From Ostrinia nubilalis (Eukaryota > Arthropoda > Insecta > Lepidoptera > Crambidae), in NCBI RefSeq assembly GCF_963855985.1, contig NW_026973566.1, positions 4,192,501 to 4,256,500 on the forward strand: a stretch of DNA of 64,000 bases. The letters run 5' to 3'. The translations under genes and the position numbers were made by a program. Below, piece after piece: positions 16,387 to 26,527 of this stretch; within the stretch, counting starts at the first letter, position 1, and every line of letters begins with the position of its first letter. The notes beneath the pieces were generated by a model. It did not search any database. It saw nothing but the letters and a program-made list of their open reading frames with translations, and was not told where the DNA came from.

Positions 16387-19090
16387 AAAAAAATCAAAAT
16401 CAAAATCAAAAATATTTATTCAGTTTAGACCACAAGTGGCACTTATGAACGTCAATAGAAAATAATAAAAAAAGAAAAGGTAGCCCTTATGGGGCACTTT
16501 ACATGTCTCCTTATCTTTTGGGCCCTACCAGCGCTTCGAGACAAACATATGGCAAGTGCTGAGAAGAAACGCCGGAACAAACTCAGTCACCACTTATTGC
16601 CAGGAATTATCTAACGGTAAGAATAGTCAAATTTAAGTACATCAAATATGTGCAGACTGAACTGACCACGCATCCTTGTCATCAATATTATAGTCTCGAA
16701 CCTTGTAGTACCCTTTGGACATAAGGGTATTTTTTATATGTATCTTAAATTTGTTTATTGGCAATTCGACAAGGTTGTGTGGTATTTTGTTAAATATGGT
16801 AATACATTTCCCCAAGAATGAATTACCTATCTTATGCAACCTAAATGATGGAACAGCAAGTTTATTCTTATGTCTCGTGTTAAATGAGTGGACGTCACTT
16901 TTCTTAGTAAATAAATGTATATGTTTACGGACATACATAATGTTATCAAATATGTATTGCGAAGCCACAGTCAATATATTGATTTCTTTAAAAACTTCTC
17001 TAAGCGAGTCACGTGGTTTAAGACCGTATATTGCCCGGACAGCTCTTTTTTGTAAAATGAAAATTGATTCTATGTCTGCTGCTGAGCCCCACAGTAAAAG
17101 ACCATAAGACATAATACTATGAAAATAACTAAAATATACAAGCCTTGCTGTTTCAACATCAGTCAAGTTTCTGATCTTTCTCACCGCAAAGGCAGCTGAA
17201 CTAAGTCTTCCCGCCAAGGCAGCAATATGGGGGCCCCATTGTAATTTACAGTCTAGGGTAATACCTAGAAAGACAGTAGAGTTTATCAGTTCAATGCGTT
17301 CATTATTTACTGTAATATTAGTATTAACTTGTTTGACATTAGGCATAGTGAATTTTAAACATTTAGTTTTTTTTGCGTTTAATAGCAAATTATTAGTTGT
17401 AAACCAGTCTAATACTTTGGAAAGAGCATTATTCACGTCGTCAAATATTTCCTGACGCCTGTCAGTTTTAAAAATTAAAGAAGTGTCATCAGCAAATAAT
17501 ACTATCTCACAAAGGTCCTTTGAATAAAAAGGTAGATCATTTATATAAATCAGAAAGAGCAATGGTCCCAGTATTGAGCCTTGGGGCACTCCCATTTTTA
17601 GGGGGGCGCCCGAAGAGTTAGTTCCGTGAATATTTACTTTTTGTAATCTGTCTGAGAGGTAAGAGTGTAATAGGCTTAAGGCCTTGCCTGATACGCCATA
17701 ATGTTCTAGCTTAAATAACAGAGTTTGATGATCAACGCAGTCAAACGCCTTCGATAAGTCACAAAATACACCAATAGCATCTTTTTTCTCCTGCCAAGCA
17801 TCGAAAATGTGTTTGATAAGAGCAACCCCTGCATCGGTCGTACTTTTCCCTTTTGTGAACCCATATTGTTTTTCATGAAACAGTTTATTTAAGTTAAAAT
17901 GAGACAGTAGTTGATTGAAAATAATTTTTTCAAATATTTTACTGAGCGCAGGTAGTATCGATATAGGTCTAAAGTTGGATGGGTCACTTTTGTCTCCTGC
18001 TTTAAATAATGGTATGATTTTACTATGTTTCATCAGGGTAGGGAACTGACCTTCGTTAATACATTCATTAAAGATATGAGCTAAATGGGGAGCTATAAGA
18101 GGAATGATGGGTTTTATTATGTCTGTTGATATGCCCCATATATCCTCTGTCTTTTTTATATTTAGTTCTTTGAAAGTTTTTATAATAACTATGGGGTCTA
18201 TTTGTCTAAATTTTAATGGGCTATTGCAAACATCAACACAACCCTCGAGAAGAGACATTGCCTGATATGAACATGAATTAAGATTGCTTGTTGTTATGAT
18301 TGGTACATTTGAGAAGTAACCTTCGAATGCGTTTGCTACCTTATCATTGCATTTAATATACTTATTATCAATTTTTAATGCGAATGTGTCATCCCGAGAT
18401 ATAATTCTACAAGTTTCTTTATTAATACAATTCCAAGTGGCTTTAATTTTGTTGCCAGAGTTTTTAATTTTGTCACGTATGTAAATAGATTTTGCCATAG
18501 TACAAACTTGTTTAAAAACTTTTGAGTATTTTTTTACATATTCTATAAAGTCCGGGTCGCTACTATAGGCTTTTCTACCATATAATTCAAACATTTTTTT
18601 CCTACTAATATAAATACCTACTGTAGCCCAGTCACTGAATTTAGTTTTATTGTTTTTAATAATAATTGTTTTCTTAGGAAAAGTTTTATTGAACTCATTT
18701 TTAATTAATTCAAATAATTGCTCATATAAAATATTTATACTACAGTTAAAATAATGCAAAAGTGGGACCTTATTAGATATTTGAGATTTAAATTTGTCTT
18801 TCTGGGATGCAGTGACTGGTCTATATTCTATTTCCTTGCTCGATGGCACAAAATGGTGTTGAAATGACGCTATTTGACCGCAATGATCAGAATTAACAAA
18901 ATTTATTATTGATTTCTCTAGCACTAAGCAGTTACAGAATATATTGTCTAAGCAAGTAGCTGATGTTGGAGTCACCCTAGTTGGTTCACATAAATAACAA
19001 ACCGGTTTGTTACGCACCAATAGTACTACCAGTTTCTCGATAACTTTTAAATAGTAAACAAACATTGTAAGAACGATTCACCGAGCGAAC
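16387..19090 (-). mobile_element. LINE-F, 5'-truncated CR1/jockey-type element
   Basis: Its 3' end on the plus-strand left is a short (AAAATC)n-type tail at about 16379-16410 beside TATTTATTCAG. A 3' UTR with GCCCCATAAGGGC is followed by the long ORF. Only the end of the endonuclease is present, so the copy is 5'-truncated near 19090, next to a SINE poly(A). Confidence 0.8.
16642..19065 (-). CDS. reverse transcriptase of LINE-F (807-codon open frame)
   Basis: A long undisturbed frame. The N-terminal 60 residues are the end of an APE endonuclease (ATCLDNIF and NSDHCG, the D and H motifs). A linker precedes the RT with FRPISILPALSKIFEK, QYGFTKGKST, GVFCDLSKAFDCVDH, MGVPQGSILGPLLF and catalytic FADDT at about residue 524, then FLGITLDCKLQWGPHI and the C-terminal domain. 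RT chemistry residues look intact, but without the endonuclease N-terminus and ORF1 the copy should not be autonomous. The first Met is internal to the natural protein. Confidence 0.85.
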   Translation of the reverse strand: MFVYYLKVIEKLVVLLVRNKPVCYLCEPTRVTPTSATCLDNIFCNCLVLEKSIINFVNSDHCGQIASFQHHFVPSSKEIEYRPVTASQKDKFKSQISNKVPLLHYFNCSINILYEQLFELIKNEFNKTFPKKTIIIKNNKTKFSDWATVGIYISRKKMFELYGRKAYSSDPDFIEYVKKYSKVFKQVCTMAKSIYIRDKIKNSGNKIKATWNCINKETCRIISRDDTFALKIDNKYIKCNDKVANAFEGYFSNVPIITTSNLNSCSYQAMSLLEGCVDVCNSPLKFRQIDPIVIIKTFKELNIKKTEDIWGISTDIIKPIIPLIAPHLAHIFNECINEGQFPTLMKHSKIIPLFKAGDKSDPSNFRPISILPALSKIFEKIIFNQLLSHFNLNKLFHEKQYGFTKGKSTTDAGVALIKHIFDAWQEKKDAIGVFCDLSKAFDCVDHQTLLFKLEHYGVSGKALSLLHSYLSDRLQKVNIHGTNSSGAPLKMGVPQGSILGPLLFLIYINDLPFYSKDLCEIVLFADDTSLIFKTDRRQEIFDDVNNALSKVLDWFTTNNLLLNAKKTKCLKFTMPNVKQVNTNITVNNERIELINSTVFLGITLDCKLQWGPHIAALAGRLSSAAFAVRKIRNLTDVETARLVYFSYFHSIMSYGLLLWGSAADIESIFILQKRAVRAIYGLKPRDSLREVFKEINILTVASQYIFDNIMYVRKHIHLFTKKSDVHSFNTRHKNKLAVPSFRLHKIGNSFLGKCITIFNKIPHNLVELPINKFKIHIKNTLMSKGYYKVRDYNIDDKDAWSVQSAHI

Positions 19091-19100
19091 TCATTTGCAT

Positions 19101-19101
19101 A

Positions 19102-19135
<34 letters not shown>

Positions 19136-19317
19136 TTATTAGTAATTTGTTATTACACAAATTACTAATACTCCCGTTAGCCCCTCGTACTAAGCTAAAT
19201 ATGCTTGTGTCACGAGTGAGCTCACCACAATAGTCGAGCGGCGGCGGGGACCGAACCCGCGTTCCCCGGATCACGAGTCGGCCAGTCCGACCCCTTCACC
19301 ATTCGGCTATCGTGGCT
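19101..19317 (-). mobile_element. tRNA-derived SINE
   Basis: On the minus strand it starts GCCACGATAGCCGAATGGTG (tRNA-like 5' end with an A-box) and has GGGTTCGGTCCCC, a B-box, about 70 nt in. A non-tRNA body with a GTAATTTGT/ACAAATTAC hairpin follows, then a poly(A) tail (T-run at 19101-19129 on the plus strand). It looks like a pol III SINE, not a working tRNA gene, because the head does not close into a clean cloverleaf. Confidence 0.8.
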
Positions 19318-19687
19318 TAATCAATTAAATAATATTATCAGTGAAACGCATTTTTTCTATTCGCCACGGTGGCCACGGGCGATCAACAGCACTCGTTTAC
19401 TAGATGAATCATAACTAGATTTTGCCTGCCTAATGTTTGCGCGCCGCGCCAGGCTGCATTCCATTTACGTTAAGATATAATATTATTGTAATTAAAACTT
19501 AACCCCTTAACTGCCATTGTCTTGTATAACTTTTAATAATTGTAGAAATTATTAACATTAATCAGATACTTACTCTGAGTATGCTAGTTAAAATAATTAA
19601 ACCAGTTAACTAGAAATAATAATAACAAGTGCCACACATACTATTATTGTATTAAAGAAATATTTCAAATAATAATTGAATACTCGT
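19318..19687. other. non-coding spacer before the LOA-type LINE
   Basis: AT-rich DNA, no gene seen. It ends with the 5' copy of the target duplication of the next element. Confidence 0.4.
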
Positions 19688-19699
19688 AATAACAAAGTA
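19688..19699. repeat. 5' target-site duplication of the LOA-type LINE
   Basis: AATAACAAAGTA, matched exactly at 25201-25212 after the poly(A). A 12-bp perfect pair defines the element ends. Confidence 0.85.
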
Positions 19700-20257
19700 G
19701 GGGCGGCGAGCGAAAGGGTGTGTTACTTATATGCGTTTAACGCTGTAACGCTGCCAATTCGCTCATTGCACGGTCTGTCCCGGCCGCTTGCTTTGGTGTT
19801 GGCCTTGAGGGAGAGCGCTGGTTGTGTAGATCCTCAAGGCAAGCCTGACTGTTATCCTTCTCGTGGTTGCCGCCTGTTTTTGGTCTGGTTCCTTATGAAA
19901 CAGACGTAACGGAAATGGTCAGACGCATCCCATGCTCCTTAACACCCTTTTCCTACCCCAATCCTGCTTTGCTTTTGCATTTCCTTCCTCTCCTAGGGAT
20001 ACCACAAACCTTGAGGTCCTTAGCCTCCTCAAAAAGTGTGGTCATGGCTACCTTGGGAAAGTACCATGGACGATTTCCCCCTAATTCAAGGTGTGATGCG
20101 AACCGTGCCGATGAACGCGTGGCTGAGAGGGAGCTCAGTCTTGAACGGTGCCTGCCCGAGACCAGAGCGATTCGGTGCAGTATTCAGCTCTTCCCTGGGC
20201 ATGCGGGGCTCTGCCGAGGGTGACCGATTACTTCCCTAGCTACTCGTGGGAACTTTT

Positions 20258-21454
20258 ATGAATACTTTTATAAAAACACCCAAAACTCCTCCCTTAGGGG
20301 AACAATTGGACAGGCCTGACGGAGAGCCTTCATTGACCTCCAAATCGCCTTGCTCCAAAATTTCGGAGAGTCTCTCGGCTATGTCTGTGGGGGGCACTAG
20401 TGCTGAACCACAAACAGGGTCGACAAAGACCCCGAAGGACACAAAGCGTGCCAGGCTTTGTGGTGCGGCCAGGAAGAGGTTCCGGAGGCTGATTGCAGCG
20501 GAACTTGGTGCTGAACAAGCCCTTGCTCTCTGCAGGAAGCCCTGGGATCAAATTCCGGTCGACAATCCTCCTCCCGATCCAAAGGCGAAAAAACGCCTAC
20601 GTTCGGAGGAAGAATCCCCGCGGGAACAGCCGAAGAAAACCTCTAGGCTGGACGTCACGGCAACCCCCCTCCCTAAGGTACAATACAGCGTTGTAGCTGG
20701 CGCCGTGCGAGTGGGTGTCCGAAATACGGCCCCCATGAGCGAGGACCAGATGCGACTGCTGCATGACGCCCTTCTCGAGTCCATCGCCAAGATGGCCGGG
20801 AAGAAGGGAGTCCCGCGACCAAGATTTGCAGGTTTCTCCTACAAGACGGGGTGGGTCCTGGTTAACTGTGAGAACCAGGAAAGCCATGACTGGCTTGTAG
20901 GAGAGATCAGGCAAATCAAACCGTGGCCTGAGGCGGAACTCTCGACCATACCCGAGAGCGAACTGCCTAGGCCACAGGTGGGGACCACTTTCATACCCAT
21001 CAGCGAGGCGGCAACGGTCGAAAAGGCTTTGCCGCTGCTGGAGGCGCAGAATGATGGTCTCAACCCGGGGCTATGGCGAGTTCTCCATAAGCGGGCCGAG
21101 GCGGGAGGGACTGTGGTGACCTTCTCGTTGGACGATCCGTCGGCGGAGACTCTCCGTGCAAATAACGGCAGAGCTGGCCTTGGCTTTAAATATGTAATAT
21201 TTAATGTCAGGGGGGGCTCTGCCGCGGAACAGCCCAACGTGGAAACACCTAGGCCGTCGACTTCTGCTGGAGTGCAAGAGGCAACGAGGAGCCCTGCGGG
21301 GACCTCGCGCCAAAGGCCTCCGCTGAGGTCGACCAAAGGCCGGGGTGGAGCCACGAGGGGCGGCACAAGTCGTAGGGGGGTAAGAGGAGGCGGAGGGAAT
21401 AGAGGACGTCCACGTCCCCTACCCAAGAAGCCTCACACACCCGCCCTACGCTAA
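20258..21454 (+). CDS. LINE ORF1 protein (DUF4780-like, RNA-binding)
   Basis: Probable nucleic-acid-binding ORF1 protein of an LOA-type element. I chose the ATG at 20258; an in-frame GTG lies 12 bases upstream. The N-terminal third is polar, with basic patches (KRARLCGAARKRFRRL, AKKRLRSEEE). The middle has GFSYKTGWVLVNCENQESHDWL, the hallmark of the DUF4780 domain found in LOA-like ORF1 proteins. The C-terminal 70 residues are Arg/Gly-rich (RG repeats), likely RNA-binding. There are no CCHC knuckles, unlike jockey and R1 ORF1 proteins. Confidence 0.8.
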   Translation: MNTFIKTPKTPPLGEQLDRPDGEPSLTSKSPCSKISESLSAMSVGGTSAEPQTGSTKTPKDTKRARLCGAARKRFRRLIAAELGAEQALALCRKPWDQIPVDNPPPDPKAKKRLRSEEESPREQPKKTSRLDVTATPLPKVQYSVVAGAVRVGVRNTAPMSEDQMRLLHDALLESIAKMAGKKGVPRPRFAGFSYKTGWVLVNCENQESHDWLVGEIRQIKPWPEAELSTIPESELPRPQVGTTFIPISEAATVEKALPLLEAQNDGLNPGLWRVLHKRAEAGGTVVTFSLDDPSAETLRANNGRAGLGFKYVIFNVRGGSAAEQPNVETPRPSTSAGVQEATRSPAGTSRQRPPLRSTKGRGGATRGGTSRRGVRGGGGNRGRPRPLPKKPHTPALR

Positions 21455-21458
21455 GCCA

Positions 21459-24400
21459 ATGGCTCCCTACAACAGCAGAGCGAGGATCTTGCAGGGTAAC
21501 CTCCATCATGCAGCAGCTGCGACTGCGGTGGTGGAGTGTTGCTTTGCCAAACAGAACATAGACCTCGCTCTGATCCAAGAACCTTGGATATCCAACGGCA
21601 ACATCCAGGGGCTAGGGGCCGCTGCAACATCCAGAGGCGGTAAGATTCTCTTCAATAATGGTGGCTATAGACCCAGGGCGTGCATCGTTCATAACAAAAA
21701 TATTGACCTTTTACCTGTTCCAGAGCTTTGCAATGACGACCTGGTCGCAGGATACATCAATCTCCAAGGGTGGAGTGGGGCTAGAGTAATCGTCTGCTCA
21801 GCCTACCTCCCCGGTGATAAGCCCAATCCCACAGAAGACCTGGTGAACGTTGTGGCCTACGCACAAAGACACAACGCCGACCTGCTTGTGGGATGCGATG
21901 CCAATGCCCACCACACCTCGTGGGGGAGCACCGACATCAACAAAAGAGGTGAGTTACTTTATGACTTCCTTCTATCTAACAATCTGCATACACTCAACCT
22001 AGGATGCACACCGACCTTTGTAACGTGTAACAGACAAGAAGTTCTTGACATAACTTTCGCAACGAATGCCTTAGCCAGGCACGTCATCGACTGGCAGGTA
22101 AGTAATGAAAACTCTATGTCAGATCACCGACACATTCGATTTAACCTGGAAGCATCGCTGCCAAGGCGAATCGAAACCTACAGGGATCTAAGGGCTACTG
22201 ACTGGGACCATTTCAGGGACCAGTTAAAAACCAACCTTGATGTGATCCCAAAAATCATCAGAACTGTGGAGTGCTTGGAATTAGCAGTGGAAGTAGTCAC
22301 AGTAGGAATAACCAAAGCCTACGAGGACAGCTGCCCTGTGAAAACCAAAGCATCCACAAGTAAAGTCTCATGGTGGAACTCTAAGCTGCAAAAGCTACGA
22401 GAAGAAACCAGGAGACTCTTTAATAGAGCTAAAAAATCCCATGAATGGGACACATATAAGAAAGCTCTAACCAAATATAACACTGAGATCAGGAAAGCAA
22501 AGAGAGCATCGTGGAGGAAACTGTGCGAGGATGTCGAAAGTCTTCCTCGAGCAGCAAGACTCCAAAAAATGATCTCCAAAACTCCTGTTAGGCAGATTGG
22601 GCTTCTGAAAAGACCCGATGGAACTTTCACTTCATGTGAAAACGACACATTGGAGCTGCTGGCAGCAACCCACTTCCCTGGATCGGTGGGCAGCAATTGC
22701 TCGGCGACTACACATAGCAACCTTCGCAGGCCGAAGAATGACGACTGGCGGAGGGCTGCTATAATCATAAGACCCAACCAGGTAAAATGGGCCATCAGCT
22801 CCTTTAAACCATATAAAGCGTGTGGCGAGGACAACATATTCCCTGCTCAACTGAAGGAGGGGATGGAAATCCTCACTCCACATCTGGTCAAAATCTTCAG
22901 AGCCAGCTTGGCCTGGGGACATATACCGGAACGATGGACCACAGTAAAAGTCATATTCATTCCAAAGGCTGGCAGAAAGGACTACGCCTTGCCAAAGTCC
23001 TTTAGGCCAATAAGCCTCTCATCCTTCCTTATGAAGGTTATGGAAAAGGTAATTGACATCTATATTAGGGACGTAGCACTAAAAACGAAACCTATTCACC
23101 ACACACAGCATGCCTACCGCAGAGGTAAATCTACGGAAACAGCCCTGATCAGCCTGATTGACAGGGTCGAAAAGGCACTGGAAGACAAGGAAATCGCGCT
23201 TTGCGCATTTCTAGACATAGAGGGAGCTTTTGACAACACTCCTACTACACTGCTGGTCGAAGGTCTGGTTGCAAAAAGCCTTGACCTGACGACCACGAGA
23301 TGGGTGGAGTCGATGCTCTCCAACAGGAGAGCTAAGGTATCTCTGCTTCAAACCACTATGGAAGTTACAACCACCAGAGGATGCCCGCAAGGGGGCGTGC
23401 TTTCGCCCCTTCTCTGGACTCTGGCGGTTGATACACTACTGTATAAAATGGCCGACCTCAACATTGACACTCAAGGGTACGCTGACGACCTTGTTGTCAT
23501 AGTAAGGGGCTTCTGCCAAAGTACAATATCTTCCATAATGCAAAGAGCGCTAAACACCATAGGTGGGTGGTGCAAAAGAAACAGTTTATCAGTTAACGCT
23601 GATAAAACTGTCATTATTCCATTTACCAGGCGTAGACAGTTGAACAAACTAGTCAAACCCTCTCTAAATGGAAAAGAGGTCGAGTTTTCCACGGAAGTCA
23701 AATATCTGGGCGTCACTATCGACCAGAAACTTACATGGAATACTCACCTTAATAACATCATACAAAAGGCAAAAATTGCCTTAGGCTCCTGTAGCCGCAT
23801 GATGGGCAACAATTGGGGCTTGAATCCCCGATCTGTCTTATGGCTGTATACCACTATCGTGAGGCCGACTATATCGTACGCCTCTGTAGTGTGGTATCAC
23901 AAAACCAGCCAAAAGACAGTAACAGATAAACTAGGTAGTCTGCAAAGGCTTGCCTGTCTCATGGCAACTGGGGCAATGTCAACCGCACCTGGGGCGGCCC
24001 TGAACGCACTACTGTGCCTAACGCCCCTAAGTATGCACATTGCTAAGGAGGCGGAGGCAAGTGCCTACAGGATAGACGCTCAGGGGGGTTTCCATTGCAT
24101 ATCCCAGAGAATGAGAACATTACTGGAGGCTATAAAGAGCACACCTACTCTTTGCATGACTTCTGACATCATGGTTCCAAGTTGTAGCTTCCAAAAGAAC
24201 TACAAAGTGGAAATACCACACAGGGAGGACTGGCTGAACAAGCAAGTCACCTGTGAGAAGGGCAGCCTTATATGGTTTACTGATGGGTCAAAAATGGGCC
24301 CTAACGTAGGCTTTGGCGTGTATGGAGAGCAGCCGAAGCTTAGGCTATCTCAAAGCCTGGGCAAATTTGCCTCTATCTTTCAGGCAGAAGTCTACGCCAT

Positions 24401-25106
24401 TATTGAATGTGCGGAAGCTAACCTGCGAAAAAATTATGCCAACCACATAATTTACATTAACTCAGACAGTCAGGCCGCGCTGCTGGCCTTAAACTCCAAC
24501 TTAATCACCTCAAAGTTGGTAGAAAACTGCATGAGTCGACTAAATACTCTAGGAGAACGGAACAGAGTAACGCTGAGATGGGTTCCAGGTCATGCGGGAA
24601 TCGAGGGCAATGAAAATGCCGACGAACTAGCCAGAGCGGGAGCGGAGGGAACACAATATGGTCCAGAACCCTTTTGTGGTGTTCCCAAAAGTCTCGCTCG
24701 AATGACCCTGGAGAACATCTATTTAAACAAATCCTTTATGGCATGGTCAGACACGCCAGGATTAACTCATTCCAAAGCTCTCATAAAAGCCTATGATCGA
24801 AAAAGCTCTAAGCAGATCATAGGACTGAGTAGGACCAAAATGCGCATCTTAGTTCGAGCCCTCACTGGACACTGCAGCTTAAACAAGCACTTGTCCACTA
24901 TGGGACTGTCCGAAACAAGAACGTGCAGGATGTGCCAAGAGGCAGATGAAACGCCACTACACATTCTCACGGACTGCGGACCTCTGATGCGCAAGCGGAG
25001 CTTACACCTGGGCAAACACATCCTAAGCCCACAAGATGTAAAACATATCGCCCCCCAAAAGATACTGCACTTCCTAATGGATGCAGGACTCGGAGGCGAA
25101 CTGTAA
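21459..25106 (+). CDS. LINE ORF2: endonuclease, reverse transcriptase, RNase H
   Basis: A 1215-residue polyprotein. The APE-type endonuclease occupies about residues 8-235 (GNLHH, LIQEPW, VGCDANAHH, LDITFA, SDHRHIRF). The RT spans about 470-760 (KACGEDNI, FRPISLSSFLMKVMEK, AYRRGKSTETAL, AFLDIEGAFDNT, GCPQGGVLSP, catalytic YADD at about 672). RNase H is at about 938-1075 (FTDGS, FQAEVYAI, INSDSQAAL, WVPGHAGIEGNENADELA: D, E, D, H and D all present). A C-terminal C-x2-C-x8-H-x4-C knuckle (CRMCQ...HILTDC) lies at about 1155. Every catalytic motif is intact. RNase H places it in the I/LOA group. Confidence 0.92.
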   Translation: MAPYNSRARILQGNLHHAAAATAVVECCFAKQNIDLALIQEPWISNGNIQGLGAAATSRGGKILFNNGGYRPRACIVHNKNIDLLPVPELCNDDLVAGYINLQGWSGARVIVCSAYLPGDKPNPTEDLVNVVAYAQRHNADLLVGCDANAHHTSWGSTDINKRGELLYDFLLSNNLHTLNLGCTPTFVTCNRQEVLDITFATNALARHVIDWQVSNENSMSDHRHIRFNLEASLPRRIETYRDLRATDWDHFRDQLKTNLDVIPKIIRTVECLELAVEVVTVGITKAYEDSCPVKTKASTSKVSWWNSKLQKLREETRRLFNRAKKSHEWDTYKKALTKYNTEIRKAKRASWRKLCEDVESLPRAARLQKMISKTPVRQIGLLKRPDGTFTSCENDTLELLAATHFPGSVGSNCSATTHSNLRRPKNDDWRRAAIIIRPNQVKWAISSFKPYKACGEDNIFPAQLKEGMEILTPHLVKIFRASLAWGHIPERWTTVKVIFIPKAGRKDYALPKSFRPISLSSFLMKVMEKVIDIYIRDVALKTKPIHHTQHAYRRGKSTETALISLIDRVEKALEDKEIALCAFLDIEGAFDNTPTTLLVEGLVAKSLDLTTTRWVESMLSNRRAKVSLLQTTMEVTTTRGCPQGGVLSPLLWTLAVDTLLYKMADLNIDTQGYADDLVVIVRGFCQSTISSIMQRALNTIGGWCKRNSLSVNADKTVIIPFTRRRQLNKLVKPSLNGKEVEFSTEVKYLGVTIDQKLTWNTHLNNIIQKAKIALGSCSRMMGNNWGLNPRSVLWLYTTIVRPTISYASVVWYHKTSQKTVTDKLGSLQRLACLMATGAMSTAPGAALNALLCLTPLSMHIAKEAEASAYRIDAQGGFHCISQRMRTLLEAIKSTPTLCMTSDIMVPSCSFQKNYKVEIPHREDWLNKQVTCEKGSLIWFTDGSKMGPNVGFGVYGEQPKLRLSQSLGKFASIFQAEVYAIIECAEANLRKNYANHIIYINSDSQAALLALNSNLITSKLVENCMSRLNTLGERNRVTLRWVPGHAGIEGNENADELARAGAEGTQYGPEPFCGVPKSLARMTLENIYLNKSFMAWSDTPGLTHSKALIKAYDRKSSKQIIGLSRTKMRILVRALTGHCSLNKHLSTMGLSETRTCRMCQEADETPLHILTDCGPLMRKRSLHLGKHILSPQDVKHIAPQKILHFLMDAGLGGEL

Positions 25107-25200
25107 GGAAAACAGCGGCGATCACAATAGATCGATAACGGTCGCAGTGATACTAGGACTTTATTGAACTAGAATAGCCGCTCAACACAAATAAAAAAAA

Positions 25201-25212
25201 AATAACAAAGTA
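25201..25212. repeat. 3' target-site duplication of the LOA-type LINE
   Basis: AATAACAAAGTA directly follows the A-rich tail, identical to 19688-19699. Confidence 0.85.
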
Positions 25213-25284
25213 AACAACTCGTTAAATTAGTTTATTGGTTAATTGTAAACAAAAGACCAAAGATATCTTAACACCATTGTTTCA
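25213..25284. repeat. single unit of the 80-bp minisatellite left of LINE-A
   Basis: It shares ATTAGTT, ATTGTAA, TATCTTAA and ATTGTTTCA in the same order as the arrays at 51663 and 57381, so it is the left remnant of the target into which LINE-A inserted. It ends with TGTTTCA (25278-25284), the duplicated target. Confidence 0.6.
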
Positions 25285-25402
25285 ATACTCAATACTCAAT
25301 ATTTTATTGCATCCATTATGTACTTAAAATTAGAACATTATGGGCCCTGTAGGGCACGGCAATTAGGAGAGAGGAGGACCACCCTAGATCAACCGAAAGA
25401 TG

Positions 25403-26111
25403 TCAGAAGTTAGAGCCTAGTAATTTATCGTTGAGATACTCACTTAAAGCATAATAGTGTTTAGAAATTAAAAGTTCTTTAAGTTTTTTTACGAATGTTA
25501 ATTCTTTGGGTGTATTTTTTATCGAAATTGGAAGCTTATTAAAATTTTTGATTGACATGGAAAGTGGACCCGATGAGTACAGTTCAAGGCGGGATGGAGG
25601 TGTTATTAGTTTTTGTCGATGTCGTAAATTGTATGTACTGTCGATGTCTCCTCGTTTTTTGTAAAATTCTGGGTATTTTTTCACAAATTTACACGTCTCT
25701 AATATGTATATGCTAGGTAGGGTGAGTATATTGTGTTTGGCAAAATATGGTTTACAGCTATCGGTATTTTTTATGTTAAATATTATTCTAATAAGTTTTT
25801 TTTGGAGGATCAGGAGATCTTGGGCATCTGTACTACTTCCCCACATAATTACTCCGTAGTTGAGCCACGAATATGCGTATGCGTAATACGTACTGAGTGC
25901 TGTCGGTATGTCGGTGGTCTTTTTCACTTCACGAAGAGCATAAGTAAAGCTTGCTAATTTCCCTTTGATTTTTTTAATGTGTGATTTCCAATTTATATGA
26001 GTATCTATTATTAGGCCAAGAAGGCAGAATTCATTTACATGTTCTAATTTAACGTTATTATATGAGAAATTTATGTTAAGGGGTGTTTTTTGATATGGAT
26101 GAAAGCTAATT
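25403..26111 (-). pseudogene. LINE-A ORF2 C-terminal segment
   Basis: It resumes the RT just after the palm: FHPYQKTPLNINF, then LLGLIIDTHINWKSHIKKIKG, WLNYGVIMWG, LLILQKKLIRIIF and the C-terminal helix-rich tail, with a stop at 25403. It joins in frame to the segment ending KTKI at about 32250 when LINE-C and its tail are removed. The open frame beginning at 26164 includes foreign residues from LINE-C. Confidence 0.85.
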
Positions 26112-26527
26112 CCTCTTCCCCCCGGACCTCTGAGGTGTTCAGACGCTTCCCAAGTTAAACTCATTTTAAATTATTTTTCAAAAATAATAAAATATTTGAG
26201 CATTTTATTCGAACACAAAAATAGGAGTGCATAAACGCGAGCGGATGTTAGCGGCGCCTACTCCTGGTGCGCCTGGTACGTGCTAAGCTGCGCTGACTCA
26301 TCACTGCGCCCCACCGCGACGATGACGCCCACTGCGATTTGCTGCCCGCCCTGGGAGGCGTAACATCGCTCGGCCACTACGCTCCGCCTGCTGCGCTGAC
26401 GCCGGTAAGAAGCCCTGCCCTAAATTGTGACTCACTCCTAACCGCCTGCAAGTCTCTGCGCTCCTAGTACTATCGTAATACTACGGACACATCTGAGCGC
26501 TCTGTCTTTACTAACGTTTTTGCGTAG

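Larger units (their letters stand above)
19700..25200 (+). mobile_element. full-length LOA/I-type LINE with intact ORFs
   Basis: A 5.5 kb element starting GGGGCGGCGAGCG and ending in AAATAAAAAAAA, flanked by a perfect 12-bp duplication. The 5' UTR is 558 bp. ORF1 and ORF2 are both open; the ORF1 stop and ORF2 ATG are separated by four bases. No frameshift or stop was seen, so the insertion is recent and the element may be competent. Base composition (GC-richer ORF1) differs from the AT-rich surroundings. Confidence 0.9.

Noticed and set aside
16715..17107. 130-codon plus ORF
   Set aside because: Antisense shadow of the LINE-F reverse transcriptase.
19101..19317. A tRNA gene on the minus strand
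   Set aside because: A- and B-boxes exist, but a non-tRNA body and poly(A) follow and the arms do not pair cleanly; it is a SINE head.
19676..20239. Short plus ORFs before ORF1
   Set aside because: They fall in the 5' UTR of the LOA-type LINE, overlap in different frames and have no motifs.
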